From contig NZ_AP017560.1 of assembly GCF_003967015.1 (NCBI RefSeq), positions 1,240,001-1,304,000 of the forward strand: DNA of 64,000 nucleotides, in the 5' to 3' direction. This stretch comes from Pseudanabaena sp. ABRG5-3 (GTDB lineage Bacteria > Cyanobacteriota > Cyanobacteriia > Pseudanabaenales > Pseudanabaenaceae). How positions within the stretch are numbered: the stretch's first letter is position 1; each line of letters begins with the position of its first letter. Of the stretch, positions 9,601-16,803 are shown piece after piece. The notes under the pieces are model-generated. The model was not told the DNA's origin and did no database searches. It was given only the letters and a program-made list of their open reading frames with translations. A program made the position numbers and the translations under genes.

Positions 9601-10256
9601 GCAATATGTCCAGAATCCTTTCCTTTCTTGAAAGTTCGGCATTGTAATAATAGAGGCAGTTGATCTAGGCTCAATTCAATTTCTTTTCTCGTCAGCAATT
9701 TACGAAGTGGTTCTGCATGAGAAAATTTACCCAGATCAAACTCAAACTTATTTTGCTTTCCTTTAATCACCCGCAGAGTCCCAGTCCGAAGTAACATTGG
9801 TGCGAGTCCTTCTATTCTGGGAGTATATTTGTTTGCTACAGTATCTTTCCACCAACGCTCGTCTTCCCAAGATGCGCTAACTTGTCTAGAGGGAGTATCA
9901 AGGAATTGGCGCTCTCCATTAACAATTTCAATAATACGATCAAGCAATAAATGAGATCCAGATATTGTGCGTGATGATTCAGCCAAAACACTGGCTAGTT
10001 CATCTAACAAAACTCCATCAGCTCTGTCTTTTACAAGTTGAATATATGCTAGGACTAAAGATAGACAATGAGTCAATTCCCGTTGAATTTTTCTTGCTTG
10101 AATTTCAAATTTTTGTTCGATAGAAAGCAATTCTTGTCGATGAGCATCTTTCAACTTAGGAACAATTCTTTCTCCTTGCTCGAACTCATCTGTAAGTGTC
10201 TGAATCGTTTGCGCCAGCTTAATTCGTTGTGAAATAATCGAAAAGATATTAGCCAT
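6681..10256 (-). CDS. FtsK/SpoIIIE-type ATPase of a type VII-like locus, three tandem modules
   Basis: This is a 1191-residue soluble protein with no predicted membrane segment. Residues 1-120 are helical and coiled-coil-like. Three stretches then look like FtsK/HerA ATPase modules. The first (about 195-370) lacks a P-loop (FTNSPETRQA at that position) and has YLFIADFP at the Walker B position. The middle (about 570-860) is intact: Walker A GKPGAGKS near 600-607, Walker B RILIVIDEF near 722-730, and LLLASQSP as a sensor-like motif. The third (about 920-1120) has VGNIEENIFG and SIFFVAAIG without Lys or acidic residues. Three modules in one chain recall EccC/EssC, the motor of type VII secretion. 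Unlike those, it has no N-terminal membrane anchor or FHA domain. It is followed by three WXG100-like genes, so it is inferred to recognise or move them. Confidence 0.75.
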   Translation of the reverse strand: MANIFSIISQRIKLAQTIQTLTDEFEQGERIVPKLKDAHRQELLSIEQKFEIQARKIQRELTHCLSLVLAYIQLVKDRADGVLLDELASVLAESSRTISGSHLLLDRIIEIVNGERQFLDTPSRQVSASWEDERWWKDTVANKYTPRIEGLAPMLLRTGTLRVIKGKQNKFEFDLGKFSHAEPLRKLLTRKEIELSLDQLPLLLQCRTFKKGKDSGHIAIFTNSPETRQAATAALEAIALRAIATFPVRKLQGIFIDPVSMGNTFPFKSIPEEIRGKRTYTTSDDIQEQLHKLIGHTEQVIQNYLSRDFDNIEAYNAAAEAIQEAYRYLFIADFPSKFDNKSFEYLNSLLVNGSRAGVYTIIHIDETLEKPRNFNYDLFKAHCQILRSAGKSYNGEPLFVYEFPEVTAINTKEDDTHLAGDDDVKLQIVNYIVKAFLITYGVDLRKDRSALQRLNEAAEMAKIELSTAGETEINLPYITATQERPLHLEISLNRSQFKQIYSNLPDRSNTFNKISSIVCYATLDKPPESDRFNQLTAMISKASGEVKVDTVAFSQLYPETLWTSDSRGEIRTAIGVAGAREKLEFWLGQNPKGLEVSQSLLFGKPGAGKSYTLHSIINGLAMRYAPDELELYLLDFKEGVEFQVYVDPDRGEDSGSSNDLDLTKALPHAKVISIESDREFGLSVLRKVNEQFQIRANEWKSVSNDITKVAEYRNKTNGKKMPRILIVIDEFQVLFEDNDSISAELNQIFDTIVKKGRAFGIHLLLASQSPNIKNITRSVYDLIDLRMAMQMNQNVAAMTLAEGNTDAVDLLDRPGRIIYNSDFGRKGSNEIGQVADASTDQRKKALRKIQETVQANGYQRPPTDQLVVFDGRHPTRLRNNGLLTVLASADTWLSPADIKDVINESNWRVRDFPSIAWVGEAMQIGYHSRAIFRRRSRSNMLIVGNIEENIFGILGGVLTSLVASHQPQKAEFHIIDLSDEDDRGSHWSSMTLNFLEAFSTYFPITIAKDFADRDRQISKANTTLQNIHAEFERRKQMREADPDMTNFGASIFFVAAIGTLERLNSLRPTVDNRGNPDMSDDAKKLMAIASQGAELGIHLILWVEGIKTLNQLFAGKERISLSNFDLRIGLTMPTDDSRALFNETLAANLTKLRAYFKDEATAANLEKFKPYAIPTKQEFATYVNYLEQKRE

Positions 10257-10321
10257 TTTTGTGTTTTTTAACTGTAAAATCTTGATTTTCTATTGTGAGG
10301 TATAGCTATATAGCCATTGCT

Positions 10322-10894
10322 TTAGTAAGCATTTGAGCGCCACCAGAACATCGCAATAACTGCAATGATCGCACCCCAAGCCCCACCGATAGTTCCAACA
10401 ACAAGCGCTCCAAAAAGCAAGAGTGACTCTATACCAATAGATGTATCTAACTCTCTTAGCTCTTTCTCCGACTGAGTTATCCGAATTTCAGTAGACGATA
10501 ATTTGTTGTAGGCTGACTTTAGCTCAGATTCTTGATTCTTAATTAGCTCTTCCAATCCTTTTTTAGCTTTTAGATCGTGGTTTACAAAGTCTGTAAGCGA
10601 TAAGTATAAATCCTGAGTAAAAACACCAAATTTCTCTTCATCAGAAAGATTATTAGCAAACTTTTGAGACTTTAAATGTTCGACAACAGAATCAAAACTA
10701 GGTATCTGCAACTCGTTTTCACTGACGTGTCCAGAAGCGCTTAAGCACATACCTTTCTTTTCAGAGAATTGGTTGACACACGTTTCATAATGCTCTTTTT
10801 CTGAACAGAGAACATTCCAAGCATTAGCAATTTGTTTTAAAGAAACTTGTTGGGTGATCTGACAAGAAAGATCTGTTTGGCTATCTGTTGTCAT
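10322..10894 (-). CDS. Hypothetical protein with coiled coil and C-terminal membrane segment
   Basis: I do not recognise this 190-residue family. The N-terminal half is soluble and has four Cys (including CVNQF and MCLSASG). Residues 110-150 are charged and heptad-like (coiled coil). The C-terminus, residues 153-187, is hydrophobic and glycine-rich (LLLFGALVVGTIGG then IIAVIAMFWW), either one long or two short membrane helices. It is the first gene of the run leading into the FtsK-like ATPase, 65 bp upstream on the same strand. Because the ATPase has no anchor of its own, this protein is a candidate membrane tether, which is inference from position and topology only. Confidence 0.55.
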   Translation of the reverse strand: MTTDSQTDLSCQITQQVSLKQIANAWNVLCSEKEHYETCVNQFSEKKGMCLSASGHVSENELQIPSFDSVVEHLKSQKFANNLSDEEKFGVFTQDLYLSLTDFVNHDLKAKKGLEELIKNQESELKSAYNKLSSTEIRITQSEKELRELDTSIGIESLLLFGALVVGTIGGAWGAIIAVIAMFWWRSNAY

Positions 10895-11331
10895 ATATTA
10901 ATGAGCCTTAGTAATAAAAAGATAGAGTAGCTAGACATGAGGAATTGAAAAGGGATTAAGATTTCCGACTTTTTTTGCAAGTTTAGGATTAACTTTTGTC
11001 AGTCACACGAAAAGTCGGAAATCTAACCCGCGATAACTCTCTTTTAATTTAAAAATAGTGAAGAAACTTGCTATGATCGCAGGAAAGTAAAAATTACTGC
11101 CCATTTAGTCGATTAACTGCCAAAAACTTGATAAATCTCACCCCTGCTTCAATAACTTACCTAAAATTCTACAGAAAAATAAAATAAAAAGCAATCCATT
11201 AAACTAATACAATTTATGTCGAGTTTTTAGGTATCTGATTTTTAAAGAGGAGAGCTATCCTTAGAACCTTACAAAAAAATTGGGGATCATTGTGTGGCAA
11301 AGGTTTTAGGACATGACATTCCTGTAGAAAT
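10895..11331. other. Intergenic region, 437 bp, with a 15-bp inverted repeat
   Basis: The region between the secretion-like locus and the HEPN/MNT module holds a 15-bp perfect inverted repeat (listed separately) and AT-rich DNA. On the plus strand about 11242-11335 reads as a short open stretch without a start (ends VAKVLGHDIPVEI, stop at 11335). It may be the tail of a lost gene but is too short to name. Confidence 0.4.
10959..11024. repeat. 15-bp inverted repeat around a 36-bp spacer
   Basis: AGATTTCCGACTTTT at 10959-10973 is exactly complementary to AAAAGTCGGAAATCT at 11010-11024. Outside the perfect arms the similarity continues imperfectly (GGGATTA against TAACCC). It lies about 65 bp upstream of the ATG of the 190-residue gene. 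It could be an operator-like site, a terminator, or a MITE remnant. Confidence 0.55.
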
Positions 11332-11706
11332 TTAGTCATCCAACATAGGGTAGATAAACTCTATAAATTTTTGGGCTTCAAAAATAGCCTCTAATGCTTC
11401 CTCTTTAGTTGGCTCAAACCGAATATTGTAATCACTCATCTGTTGGTCATCGTAAGCACTTGCTAAAGATTTTGCTAAATCATTACTAATTTTGCCAGTC
11501 TTCACAAAATGTAAACCTAATAACTTGAAAAGCCCCCTATGAGTAGAAGCCTCAAAATCCTCTGAAAGCAACAAGGCTTGAGACATATAGTACATCGCAT
11601 AATAAGACCGTGATAAGTACAATCGATAACGTCCTGCCTTTACCAAAAGCTCTGCCGTCTCAATCTCTTCATTTGCCAATGCTATAAATTTCTGAATATC
11701 TGTCAT
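11332..11706 (-). CDS. HEPN domain protein (UPF0332-like), toxin partner of an MNT-HEPN module
   Basis: The 124-residue all-helical protein has the features of the UPF0332/HEPN group: AGRYRLYLSRSYYAMYYMSQALL in the first helices and QQMSDYN in the third. HEPN proteins paired with nucleotidyltransferases are usually RNases neutralised by the partner. The RNase motif R-x4-6-H typical of HepT is not evident, so this may be a non-nuclease variant. The start overlaps the stop of the upstream MNT gene as ATGA, a classic coupled module. Confidence 0.75.
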   Translation of the reverse strand: MTDIQKFIALANEEIETAELLVKAGRYRLYLSRSYYAMYYMSQALLLSEDFEASTHRGLFKLLGLHFVKTGKISNDLAKSLASAYDDQQMSDYNIRFEPTKEEALEAIFEAQKFIEFIYPMLDD

Positions 11707-12068
11707 AGCGCGATCGCTTCACGGCGTACTTTACTCGCAAAAGATGCCGAGCGATCGCTAAACTCCTCTAGCGACATTGGCATAATCGAAACCAACTCTC
11801 CAAACTCCAACAAAAAATGTAAGCGAATATCTGCCATCCGCCGAACCTCTTGGACTGGCAAAACTTGCCCTTTTAGAACTACTAACACATCAATATCTGA
11901 ATCAGCAGTTGCTTCGCCTCTAGCAACAGAGCCGTATAGCAACACTGAAAATAGGCGATCGCCATACAGCTCTTGCAATTGTGATTTTAGTTCTTGCAAA
12001 AGAAACTGTAAGCGATCGCTAATATTTAGAGTGTTAGTGAGCATAAATTTAGCAATATCTAAGCCCAA
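11703..12068 (-). CDS. MNT-type nucleotidyltransferase, antitoxin of the HEPN module
   Basis: This 121-residue protein carries the minimal nucleotidyltransferase signature LLYGSVARGEATADSDIDVLV: Gly-Ser, then Asp-x-Asp metal ligands. In MntA-HepT systems the enzyme modifies the HEPN toxin with AMP and so inactivates it. That role is inferred from pairing with the adjacent HEPN gene. The N-terminal eight residues may be an over-extension; an ATG at 12044 (MLTNTLNISD) would also be reasonable. The gene is separated from metK by a strong terminator. Confidence 0.78.
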   Translation of the reverse strand: MGLDIAKFMLTNTLNISDRLQFLLQELKSQLQELYGDRLFSVLLYGSVARGEATADSDIDVLVVLKGQVLPVQEVRRMADIRLHFLLEFGELVSIMPMSLEEFSDRSASFASKVRREAIAL

Positions 12069-12072
12069 TAAT

Positions 12073-12099
12073 AGAAAGGCTCGCTAAGCGAGCCTTTCT
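12073..12099 (-). terminator. Terminator after metK
   Basis: A 12-bp perfect stem (AGAAAGGCTCGC with GCGAGCCTTTCT) closes a TAA/TTA loop 6 bp downstream of the metK stop. The outer part of the stem supplies a short U-run. It separates metK from the MNT-HEPN genes that follow on the same strand. Confidence 0.75.
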
Positions 12100-12105
12100 A
12101 AAATA

Positions 12106-13344
12106 TTAAGCGTTCTTTTTCAAGATTTCTACTTTGTCTAAGCGTTCCCAAGGAAGATCGAGATCGTTCCGACCTAAGTGACCATAGGCGGCGACATTTT
12201 GATAGAAACGACCACCTCTAGTGCTAGGTAGATTTTGCAAATCAAAGTTCTTGATGATTGCCGCAGGACGTAAATCAAAATTGTCTTTGACTAGACGCAA
12301 TAGGGTTTCTTCATCAACCTTGCCAGTGCCAAAGGTATCAATGTGCATACTGGTAGGACGTGCCACACCGATCGCATAACTGATTTGTAACTCACACTTG
12401 CTAGCCAAACCAGCCGCCACAATGTTTTTCGCTGCATGACGTGCCGCATAGGCTGCACTGCGATCGACCTTTGTGGGATCTTTGCCAGAGAATGCGCCAC
12501 CACCATGACGGGCATAGCCGCCGTAGGTATCGACAATAATTTTGCGTCCAGTGAGCCCAGAATCACCTTGAGGTCCCCCAATTACAAATTTGCCAGTGGG
12601 GTTAACCAGATAGCGAGTTTGGTCATTAGGCTTCACGGAAGTATCGGCAAAGCTAGGCAAGACTACATGAGTCCATAGATCAGCTTTGATTTTTTCCTGT
12701 ACTTTGGCTTCGTCAGTAATGCCATCGATCGCCGCATCATGCTGTGTCGAGATGAGGATCGTGTCGATCGCAACGGGCTTATCACCTTCGTAAACTACAG
12801 TAACTTGGGTTTTGCCATCGGGACGTAAGTAAGGTAATTTGCCATTTTTTCGGACAACCGATAGCTGACGGGCGAGGCGATGGGCGATCGCGATCGGCAT
12901 GGGCATAAATTCAGGTGTTTCGTCACAGGCAAACCCAAACATAATCCCTTGGTCGCCCGCACCTACTGCTTCGAGGGCAGCATCTTCTTCTTCACCAGTG
13001 CGGGCTTCTAGGGCAACATTCACGCCCTGAGCAATATCTGGGGACTGTTCATCAAGGGCAACGATCACCGCACAGCTATTTGCTGAGAAACCGTTATCAG
13101 CATTGGTATAACCAATTTCAGCAATTTTTTTACGGGCAATATCGACGTAATTGACATGCGCTTTGGTTGTAATTTCCCCTGTGATCAAGACCAGACCAGT
13201 GTTTACTACAACCTCGGCAGCGACACGCGATCGCGGATCTTGAGCCAACAAGGTATCAAGAATCGTATCGGAAATCTGATCGCAAATTTTATCAGGATGT
13301 CCTTCCGTAACCGATTCAGATGTAAATAAGAAGCGACTAGCCAA
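12106..13344 (-). CDS. metK: S-adenosylmethionine synthetase
   Basis: The 412-residue protein matches MetK along its length: [20 protein letters not shown] at the N-terminus (ATP and metal binding), [24 protein letters not shown] in the middle loop, and [22 protein letters not shown] near residues 270-295. It makes SAM from methionine and ATP in the cytoplasm. The start codon is TTG at 13344, giving M-A-S-R-F-L-F, supported by a consensus Shine-Dalgarno eight bases upstream. A DUF39 homocysteine-biosynthesis gene lies 0.85 kb away on the other strand, so methionine-cycle functions are loosely grouped here. Confidence 0.97.
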   Translation of the reverse strand: MASRFLFTSESVTEGHPDKICDQISDTILDTLLAQDPRSRVAAEVVVNTGLVLITGEITTKAHVNYVDIARKKIAEIGYTNADNGFSANSCAVIVALDEQSPDIAQGVNVALEARTGEEEDAALEAVGAGDQGIMFGFACDETPEFMPMPIAIAHRLARQLSVVRKNGKLPYLRPDGKTQVTVVYEGDKPVAIDTILISTQHDAAIDGITDEAKVQEKIKADLWTHVVLPSFADTSVKPNDQTRYLVNPTGKFVIGGPQGDSGLTGRKIIVDTYGGYARHGGGAFSGKDPTKVDRSAAYAARHAAKNIVAAGLASKCELQISYAIGVARPTSMHIDTFGTGKVDEETLLRLVKDNFDLRPAAIIKNFDLQNLPSTRGGRFYQNVAAYGHLGRNDLDLPWERLDKVEILKKNA

Positions 13345-13352
13345 CTATGTTT

Positions 13353-13358
13353 CCTCCT
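13353..13358 (-). promoter_or_regulatory. Shine-Dalgarno of metK supporting a TTG start
   Basis: AGGAGG on the minus strand lies eight bases before the TTG at 13344. No in-frame ATG fits this spacing, so the TTG is the likely start. Confidence 0.7.
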
Positions 13359-13463
13359 AAACGTAAGAAGTGTAAGGCAAATTTTTGTATCTCTTAAGAT
13401 TTATCCATCATAGTACAAGGCGTTATTGCTTTATGACTGGTTTAATTGCCGTCGATCAACCGC

Positions 13464-13500
13464 GAAAAAGAAGATGGCACTCAGTACCATCTTCTTTTTC
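13464..13500. terminator. Hairpin upstream of metK, terminator-like in both directions
   Basis: A 14-bp perfect stem pairs GAAAAAGAAGATGG with CCATCTTCTTTTTC around a 9-base loop. It lies in the gap between the divergent metK and YbjN-like genes, about 120 bp upstream of the metK start. The T-rich arm could terminate transcripts, or the hairpin could be a leader element of metK; nothing resembling a SAM riboswitch is visible. Confidence 0.45.
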
Positions 13501-13607
13501 TTGGAAAATATTCAAATAATGCTTGGAAAATGTAACTGCCTATGGGTATAGTTCTGATTAGCTTAGCTACGATGCTGATTGCCAAAATCGCCCAGTTTGA
13601 TCAACCT

Positions 13608-14108
13608 ATGGAGGCAAATAACTTGAAATTTCAAACTACCGCTCAAGAAGCCTGCTATGAAAAAGTAGTAACGTGGATCCAAGAGATTTTTGGCAAATAT
13701 CCCTGCGCTCGCCAAGATTTTCCCGGATTAGGAATGTTTGTCGGATCAGCATTAGTAGAAATATTAGTTTTTCCTTGGGACGAAAATGACGCGGTAATTA
13801 ATACGCGATCGTATGTAGTGGTCGGAGCTGAATTAAAACCTGAACTGATGCGATATTTATTAGAAGAAAATGCCAAGATGATTTTTGGTGCTTTTGGAAT
13901 TTCCCCCGACAATGAAATTCTCTTTGAACATTCCATCGTTGGTTCAACTTGTAGCATGAAGGAATTAGAAGCTTCTGTCAAGGCGGTGATGGAAATTGCT
14001 GATGAATATGACGATAAAATTGTCGATCGCTGGGGTGGTAAAAGAGCCTTAGATCGCATCCATGCAGGCACATTGTCTAACAATGGTTGGTCACTGCCCA
14101 CATTGTAA
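13608..14108 (+). CDS. YbjN-like domain protein
   Basis: The protein (166 residues from the ATG at 13608) has the alternating helix-strand pattern of the YbjN / type III chaperone-like fold: VTWIQEIFGKYPCAR, then FVGSALVEILVFPW, VVGAELKPELMRYLL and FEHSIVGSTCSM. Such proteins are common in cyanobacteria and of uncertain role, perhaps chaperone-like. A longer frame opens at 13542 with a hydrophobic N-terminus (MGIVLISLATML), but residues conserved in the fold begin only after the internal Met, so the shorter start is preferred. A hairpin terminator follows directly. Confidence 0.65.
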   Translation: MEANNLKFQTTAQEACYEKVVTWIQEIFGKYPCARQDFPGLGMFVGSALVEILVFPWDENDAVINTRSYVVVGAELKPELMRYLLEENAKMIFGAFGISPDNEILFEHSIVGSTCSMKELEASVKAVMEIADEYDDKIVDRWGGKRALDRIHAGTLSNNGWSLPTL

Positions 14109-14143
14109 GAAATGAGAATTTGCACCACAAATTCTCATTTCTT
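14107..14143 (+). terminator. Terminator after the YbjN-like gene
   Basis: A 16-bp perfect stem (AAGAAATGAGAATTTG with CAAATTCTCATTTCTT) with loop CACCA begins at the gene's stop codon. The next gene starts 50 bp later. Confidence 0.65.
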
Positions 14144-14192
14144 AAATTGCAAAGCCCTATATTTCTAGATAATTTCAATTCAGCCAAGTCCT

Positions 14193-15359
14193 ATGCCCCA
14201 AACGATCGCCGATATTAATGACAAAATCAGAGCTGGTAAGGCTAAAGTCCTGACTGCAACTGAACTTAAAACCCTTGTTGCCGAGATTGGGGTTACGCAG
14301 GCGACAAAGAAAGTCGATGTGATCGTTACAGGCACATTCGAGCCAATGGAATCATCGGGGGCAATTCTCAATTTAGGACATACCGATCCACCGATCAAGA
14401 TTCGCACTTGTTGGATTGATGGTGTACCTGCCTATGCGGGATTTGGCGCTGTTGATATTTATTTAGGCGCAACCCAAGAACCAGAGGCTAATGATGAAGG
14501 TGTCCAAAATCGTGGCGGCGGTCATGTGATTGCGGATTTAATTGCAGGGAAGACAGTTAATTTTAAAGCGATCGGGCATCCTAACGATTGCTATCCTCGC
14601 GCTAATTTTGAGACGACAATTACGAAGGATTCGATCAATCAGTTCTATCTCTTTAACCCTCGCAATCTCTATCAAAATTTTATTGTGGGTGTCAATGGAG
14701 GTGAGGAAACTCTTTACACCTATTTGGGTCCTCTTCAGCCGCGATTAGGAAATGCCGTTTATTCTAATCCGGGGGCAATTTCACCACTATGGAATGATCC
14801 TGATTTGCAATTGATTGGGATTGGTACACGTATCTTTATGGGTGGTGGTATTGGTTATGTGGCATGGGAAGGAACCCAACATTTCCCATTGCAAAAGCGT
14901 TTAGAGAATCGTACTCCTATTGGTCCTGCGGCGACTCTGGCGCTAATTGGTGATGCTAAGCAAATGACCCCTGAATGGGTGCGTGGTTGCTATTTCCGTA
15001 ATTATGGTGCTTCGCTAATGATGGGTGTTGCCGTGCCGCTACCTGTGATTAATGAGGAAGTGGTAGCAAAGGCGGCTGTACTAGATGAACAGTTGGTTGC
15101 ACCTGTGATTGATTTCTCGATTCCCCGCAGAGTTCGTCCGATCTTTGGTTCGGTTTCCTATGCGGAACTTAAGTCTGGCAAAATTCCGATCGCAGGTACG
15201 ACTGTTCGCACTGCGCCTCTTGCTAGCTTGCATCTATCGGAGGAAGCGGCGAAGACTCTCAAAGATTGGATTGTCAAGGGAGATTTCACTCTAACAGAAC
15301 CTGTGGCGATGTTGCCAAGCGATCGCACTTTTTTACCGCAAGATTTACGTGGTTTTTAA
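14193..15359 (+). CDS. DUF39 homocysteine biosynthesis protein
   Basis: The 388-residue protein is a full-length member of the HcyBio/DUF39 family. Diagnostic stretches include SSGAILNLGHTDPPIKIRTC, GGGHVIADLIAGK, IFMGGGIGYVAWEGTQH and GVAVPLPVINEE. In methanogens and some bacteria this family helps convert aspartate semialdehyde plus sulfide to homocysteine. Archaeal forms may have an added CBS or ferredoxin partner; none is fused here. The cytoplasmic role in sulfur assimilation is inferred from the family. Closeness to metK fits the methionine/SAM cycle. The stop is 8 bp before the next gene, the CHAT-TPR protein, so they may be co-transcribed although unrelated in function. Confidence 0.88.
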   Translation: MPQTIADINDKIRAGKAKVLTATELKTLVAEIGVTQATKKVDVIVTGTFEPMESSGAILNLGHTDPPIKIRTCWIDGVPAYAGFGAVDIYLGATQEPEANDEGVQNRGGGHVIADLIAGKTVNFKAIGHPNDCYPRANFETTITKDSINQFYLFNPRNLYQNFIVGVNGGEETLYTYLGPLQPRLGNAVYSNPGAISPLWNDPDLQLIGIGTRIFMGGGIGYVAWEGTQHFPLQKRLENRTPIGPAATLALIGDAKQMTPEWVRGCYFRNYGASLMMGVAVPLPVINEEVVAKAAVLDEQLVAPVIDFSIPRRVRPIFGSVSYAELKSGKIPIAGTTVRTAPLASLHLSEEAAKTLKDWIVKGDFTLTEPVAMLPSDRTFLPQDLRGF

Positions 15360-15367
15360 TTTGCATT

Positions 15368-16744
15368 ATGACCGATCCCTTAGCTGAAAAAATTGGTATT
15401 AATGTGCAGGGCGTTACTGTGAATGTGCAGAATCTGAATGTCGGTATTGCGGAACGGTTAGAAAAATCAGGCGATCGCGTTAGAATTTTGGTAGTAGCAG
15501 CAAGTCCTTTGGGAGCTTCTCCTCTGCAACTAGATCGTGAGGTGAAAACGATCCAAGAGGCGTTAAGGCGATCTCGCAAACGGGATAATTTTGAGGTGGA
15601 ATATCGGCTGGCGGCGACACCTTCAGAATTACGTCGTGCTTTGTTGGATTTGGAACCCCATGTTTTACATTTTAGCGGTCACGGTTCGGGAGAGCAGGGT
15701 TTGCTGTTTGTGAGTGATGAGTCGGCAAGTGCGATCTATCGTTCTGAGGGTGGCGAGGTGCGATCGCGTTCGACTAATTCTAATGAAATTAAATTTGTTC
15801 CCGCGCAACCCTTGGCTAATTTGTTGCAGCTTTGCGATGAGCATTTGGAATGTGTGGTTTTGAATGCTTGTTATTCGGATGTACAGGGTGATGCGATATC
15901 AGCAAATATTCCCTTTACGATTGGGATGCGTGATGTGGTTGAGGATAATGTGGCGATTAAGTTTTCGCAGGGTTTTTACGATGCGATCGGATCGGGGAAG
16001 GGTTATGAAAGTGCTTTTAAATGGGGAAAGGTGGCGATCGAGTTCGATCTCGTTAACAATGAAGCATCTCAAATTCTCGTACTGAGAAAAAAAGGTGAAT
16101 CTTTTTCTCAATCTAGTCCTGTTGTGACGATGATTCCTCTCGAACCTGAACTACCCACATCTGATCGCTCTCTTTCAGCTAATGAGTATTTTAATCGCGC
16201 CCTTGAAAAATCGAAAAAAGGAGACAAAAATGGAGCGATCACCGACTACAACGAAGCCATCCGCCTCAATCCTAATAATTCTATTACTTACTACAATCGT
16301 GGGGTAGCGAAGTATGACTTAGGAGACAAAAACGGAGCGATCACCGACTACAACGAAGCCATCCGCCTCAATCCTAATAATTCTATTACTTACTACAATC
16401 GTGGGGTAGCGAAGTATGACTTAGGAGACAAAAACGGAGCGATCACCGACTACAACGAAGCTATCCGCCTCAATTCTAATTATGACAAAGCTTACGACAA
16501 TCGCGGGTTTGTGAAGTATAACTTAGGAGACAAAAACGGAGCGATCGCTGACTACAACGAAGCCATCCGCCTCAATCCTAATAATGCTAATGCTTACTAC
16601 GATCAAGGATTAATAAAACGAGAAAGAGGTAAAAAGCAAGAAGCATTGGCATATTTTCGGAAAGCATCTGAACTCTATCAACAGCAAGGCAATACAGAAT
16701 CGTATAACAACTCTCGCGATAGAATTAAAGAACTAGGAGGATGA
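15368..16744 (+). CDS. CHAT-domain protease-like protein with C-terminal TPR repeats
   Basis: From the ATG at 15368 the protein is 458 residues. Residues 1-35 form a short hydrophobic-polar segment (GINVQGVTVNVQNLNVG) typical of cyanobacterial CHAT proteins. Residues 37-265 are a caspase-like CHAT domain with catalytic candidates His105 (HFSGHGSGEQG) and Cys168 (VVLNACYSD). Residues 275-455 hold about five TPR units; four share nearly identical 34-residue sequence (GAITDYNEAIRLNPNN). CHAT proteins are cysteine proteases or scaffolds, some acting in defence and cell death. A longer frame begins upstream at 15266 inside the previous gene, but only the ATG after that gene's stop is sensible. Confidence 0.85.
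   Translation: MTDPLAEKIGINVQGVTVNVQNLNVGIAERLEKSGDRVRILVVAASPLGASPLQLDREVKTIQEALRRSRKRDNFEVEYRLAATPSELRRALLDLEPHVLHFSGHGSGEQGLLFVSDESASAIYRSEGGEVRSRSTNSNEIKFVPAQPLANLLQLCDEHLECVVLNACYSDVQGDAISANIPFTIGMRDVVEDNVAIKFSQGFYDAIGSGKGYESAFKWGKVAIEFDLVNNEASQILVLRKKGESFSQSSPVVTMIPLEPELPTSDRSLSANEYFNRALEKSKKGDKNGAITDYNEAIRLNPNNSITYYNRGVAKYDLGDKNGAITDYNEAIRLNPNNSITYYNRGVAKYDLGDKNGAITDYNEAIRLNSNYDKAYDNRGFVKYNLGDKNGAIADYNEAIRLNPNNANAYYDQGLIKRERGKKQEALAYFRKASELYQQQGNTESYNNSRDRIKELGG
16221..16628 (+). repeat. Four tandem 102-bp units in the TPR region
   Basis: Units begin with GAGACAAAAAYGGAGCGATC at 16221, 16323, 16425 and 16527, exactly 102 bp apart, each encoding one 34-residue TPR. The first two are almost identical over their whole length, which points to recent duplication by slippage or unequal crossing-over. 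Confidence 0.9.
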
Positions 16745-16803
16745 TTACTGAAGCGATGGAATACAATGTTAAGACCTAACCAATGAGGCAATGGAGGTAA
16801 ATT

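Noticed and set aside
11242-11335. Short open stretch ending VAKVLGHDIPVEI on the plus strand
   Set aside because: There is no start codon, the frame begins after a stop and overlaps the HEPN stop. It may be a gene tail but cannot be identified.
13433-13519. 29-codon frame starting MTGLIAVDQPRKRRW upstream of the YbjN-like gene
   Set aside because: It has no good ribosome-binding site and its second half is simply the terminator-like hairpin.
13345-13541. Possible SAM riboswitch before metK
   Set aside because: Only a simple hairpin is present; no conserved SAM-binding core could be recognised.
15266-15367. 34-residue N-terminal extension of the CHAT protein
   Set aside because: It overlaps the end of the DUF39 gene. 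The ATG at 15368 after that stop fits the family start.
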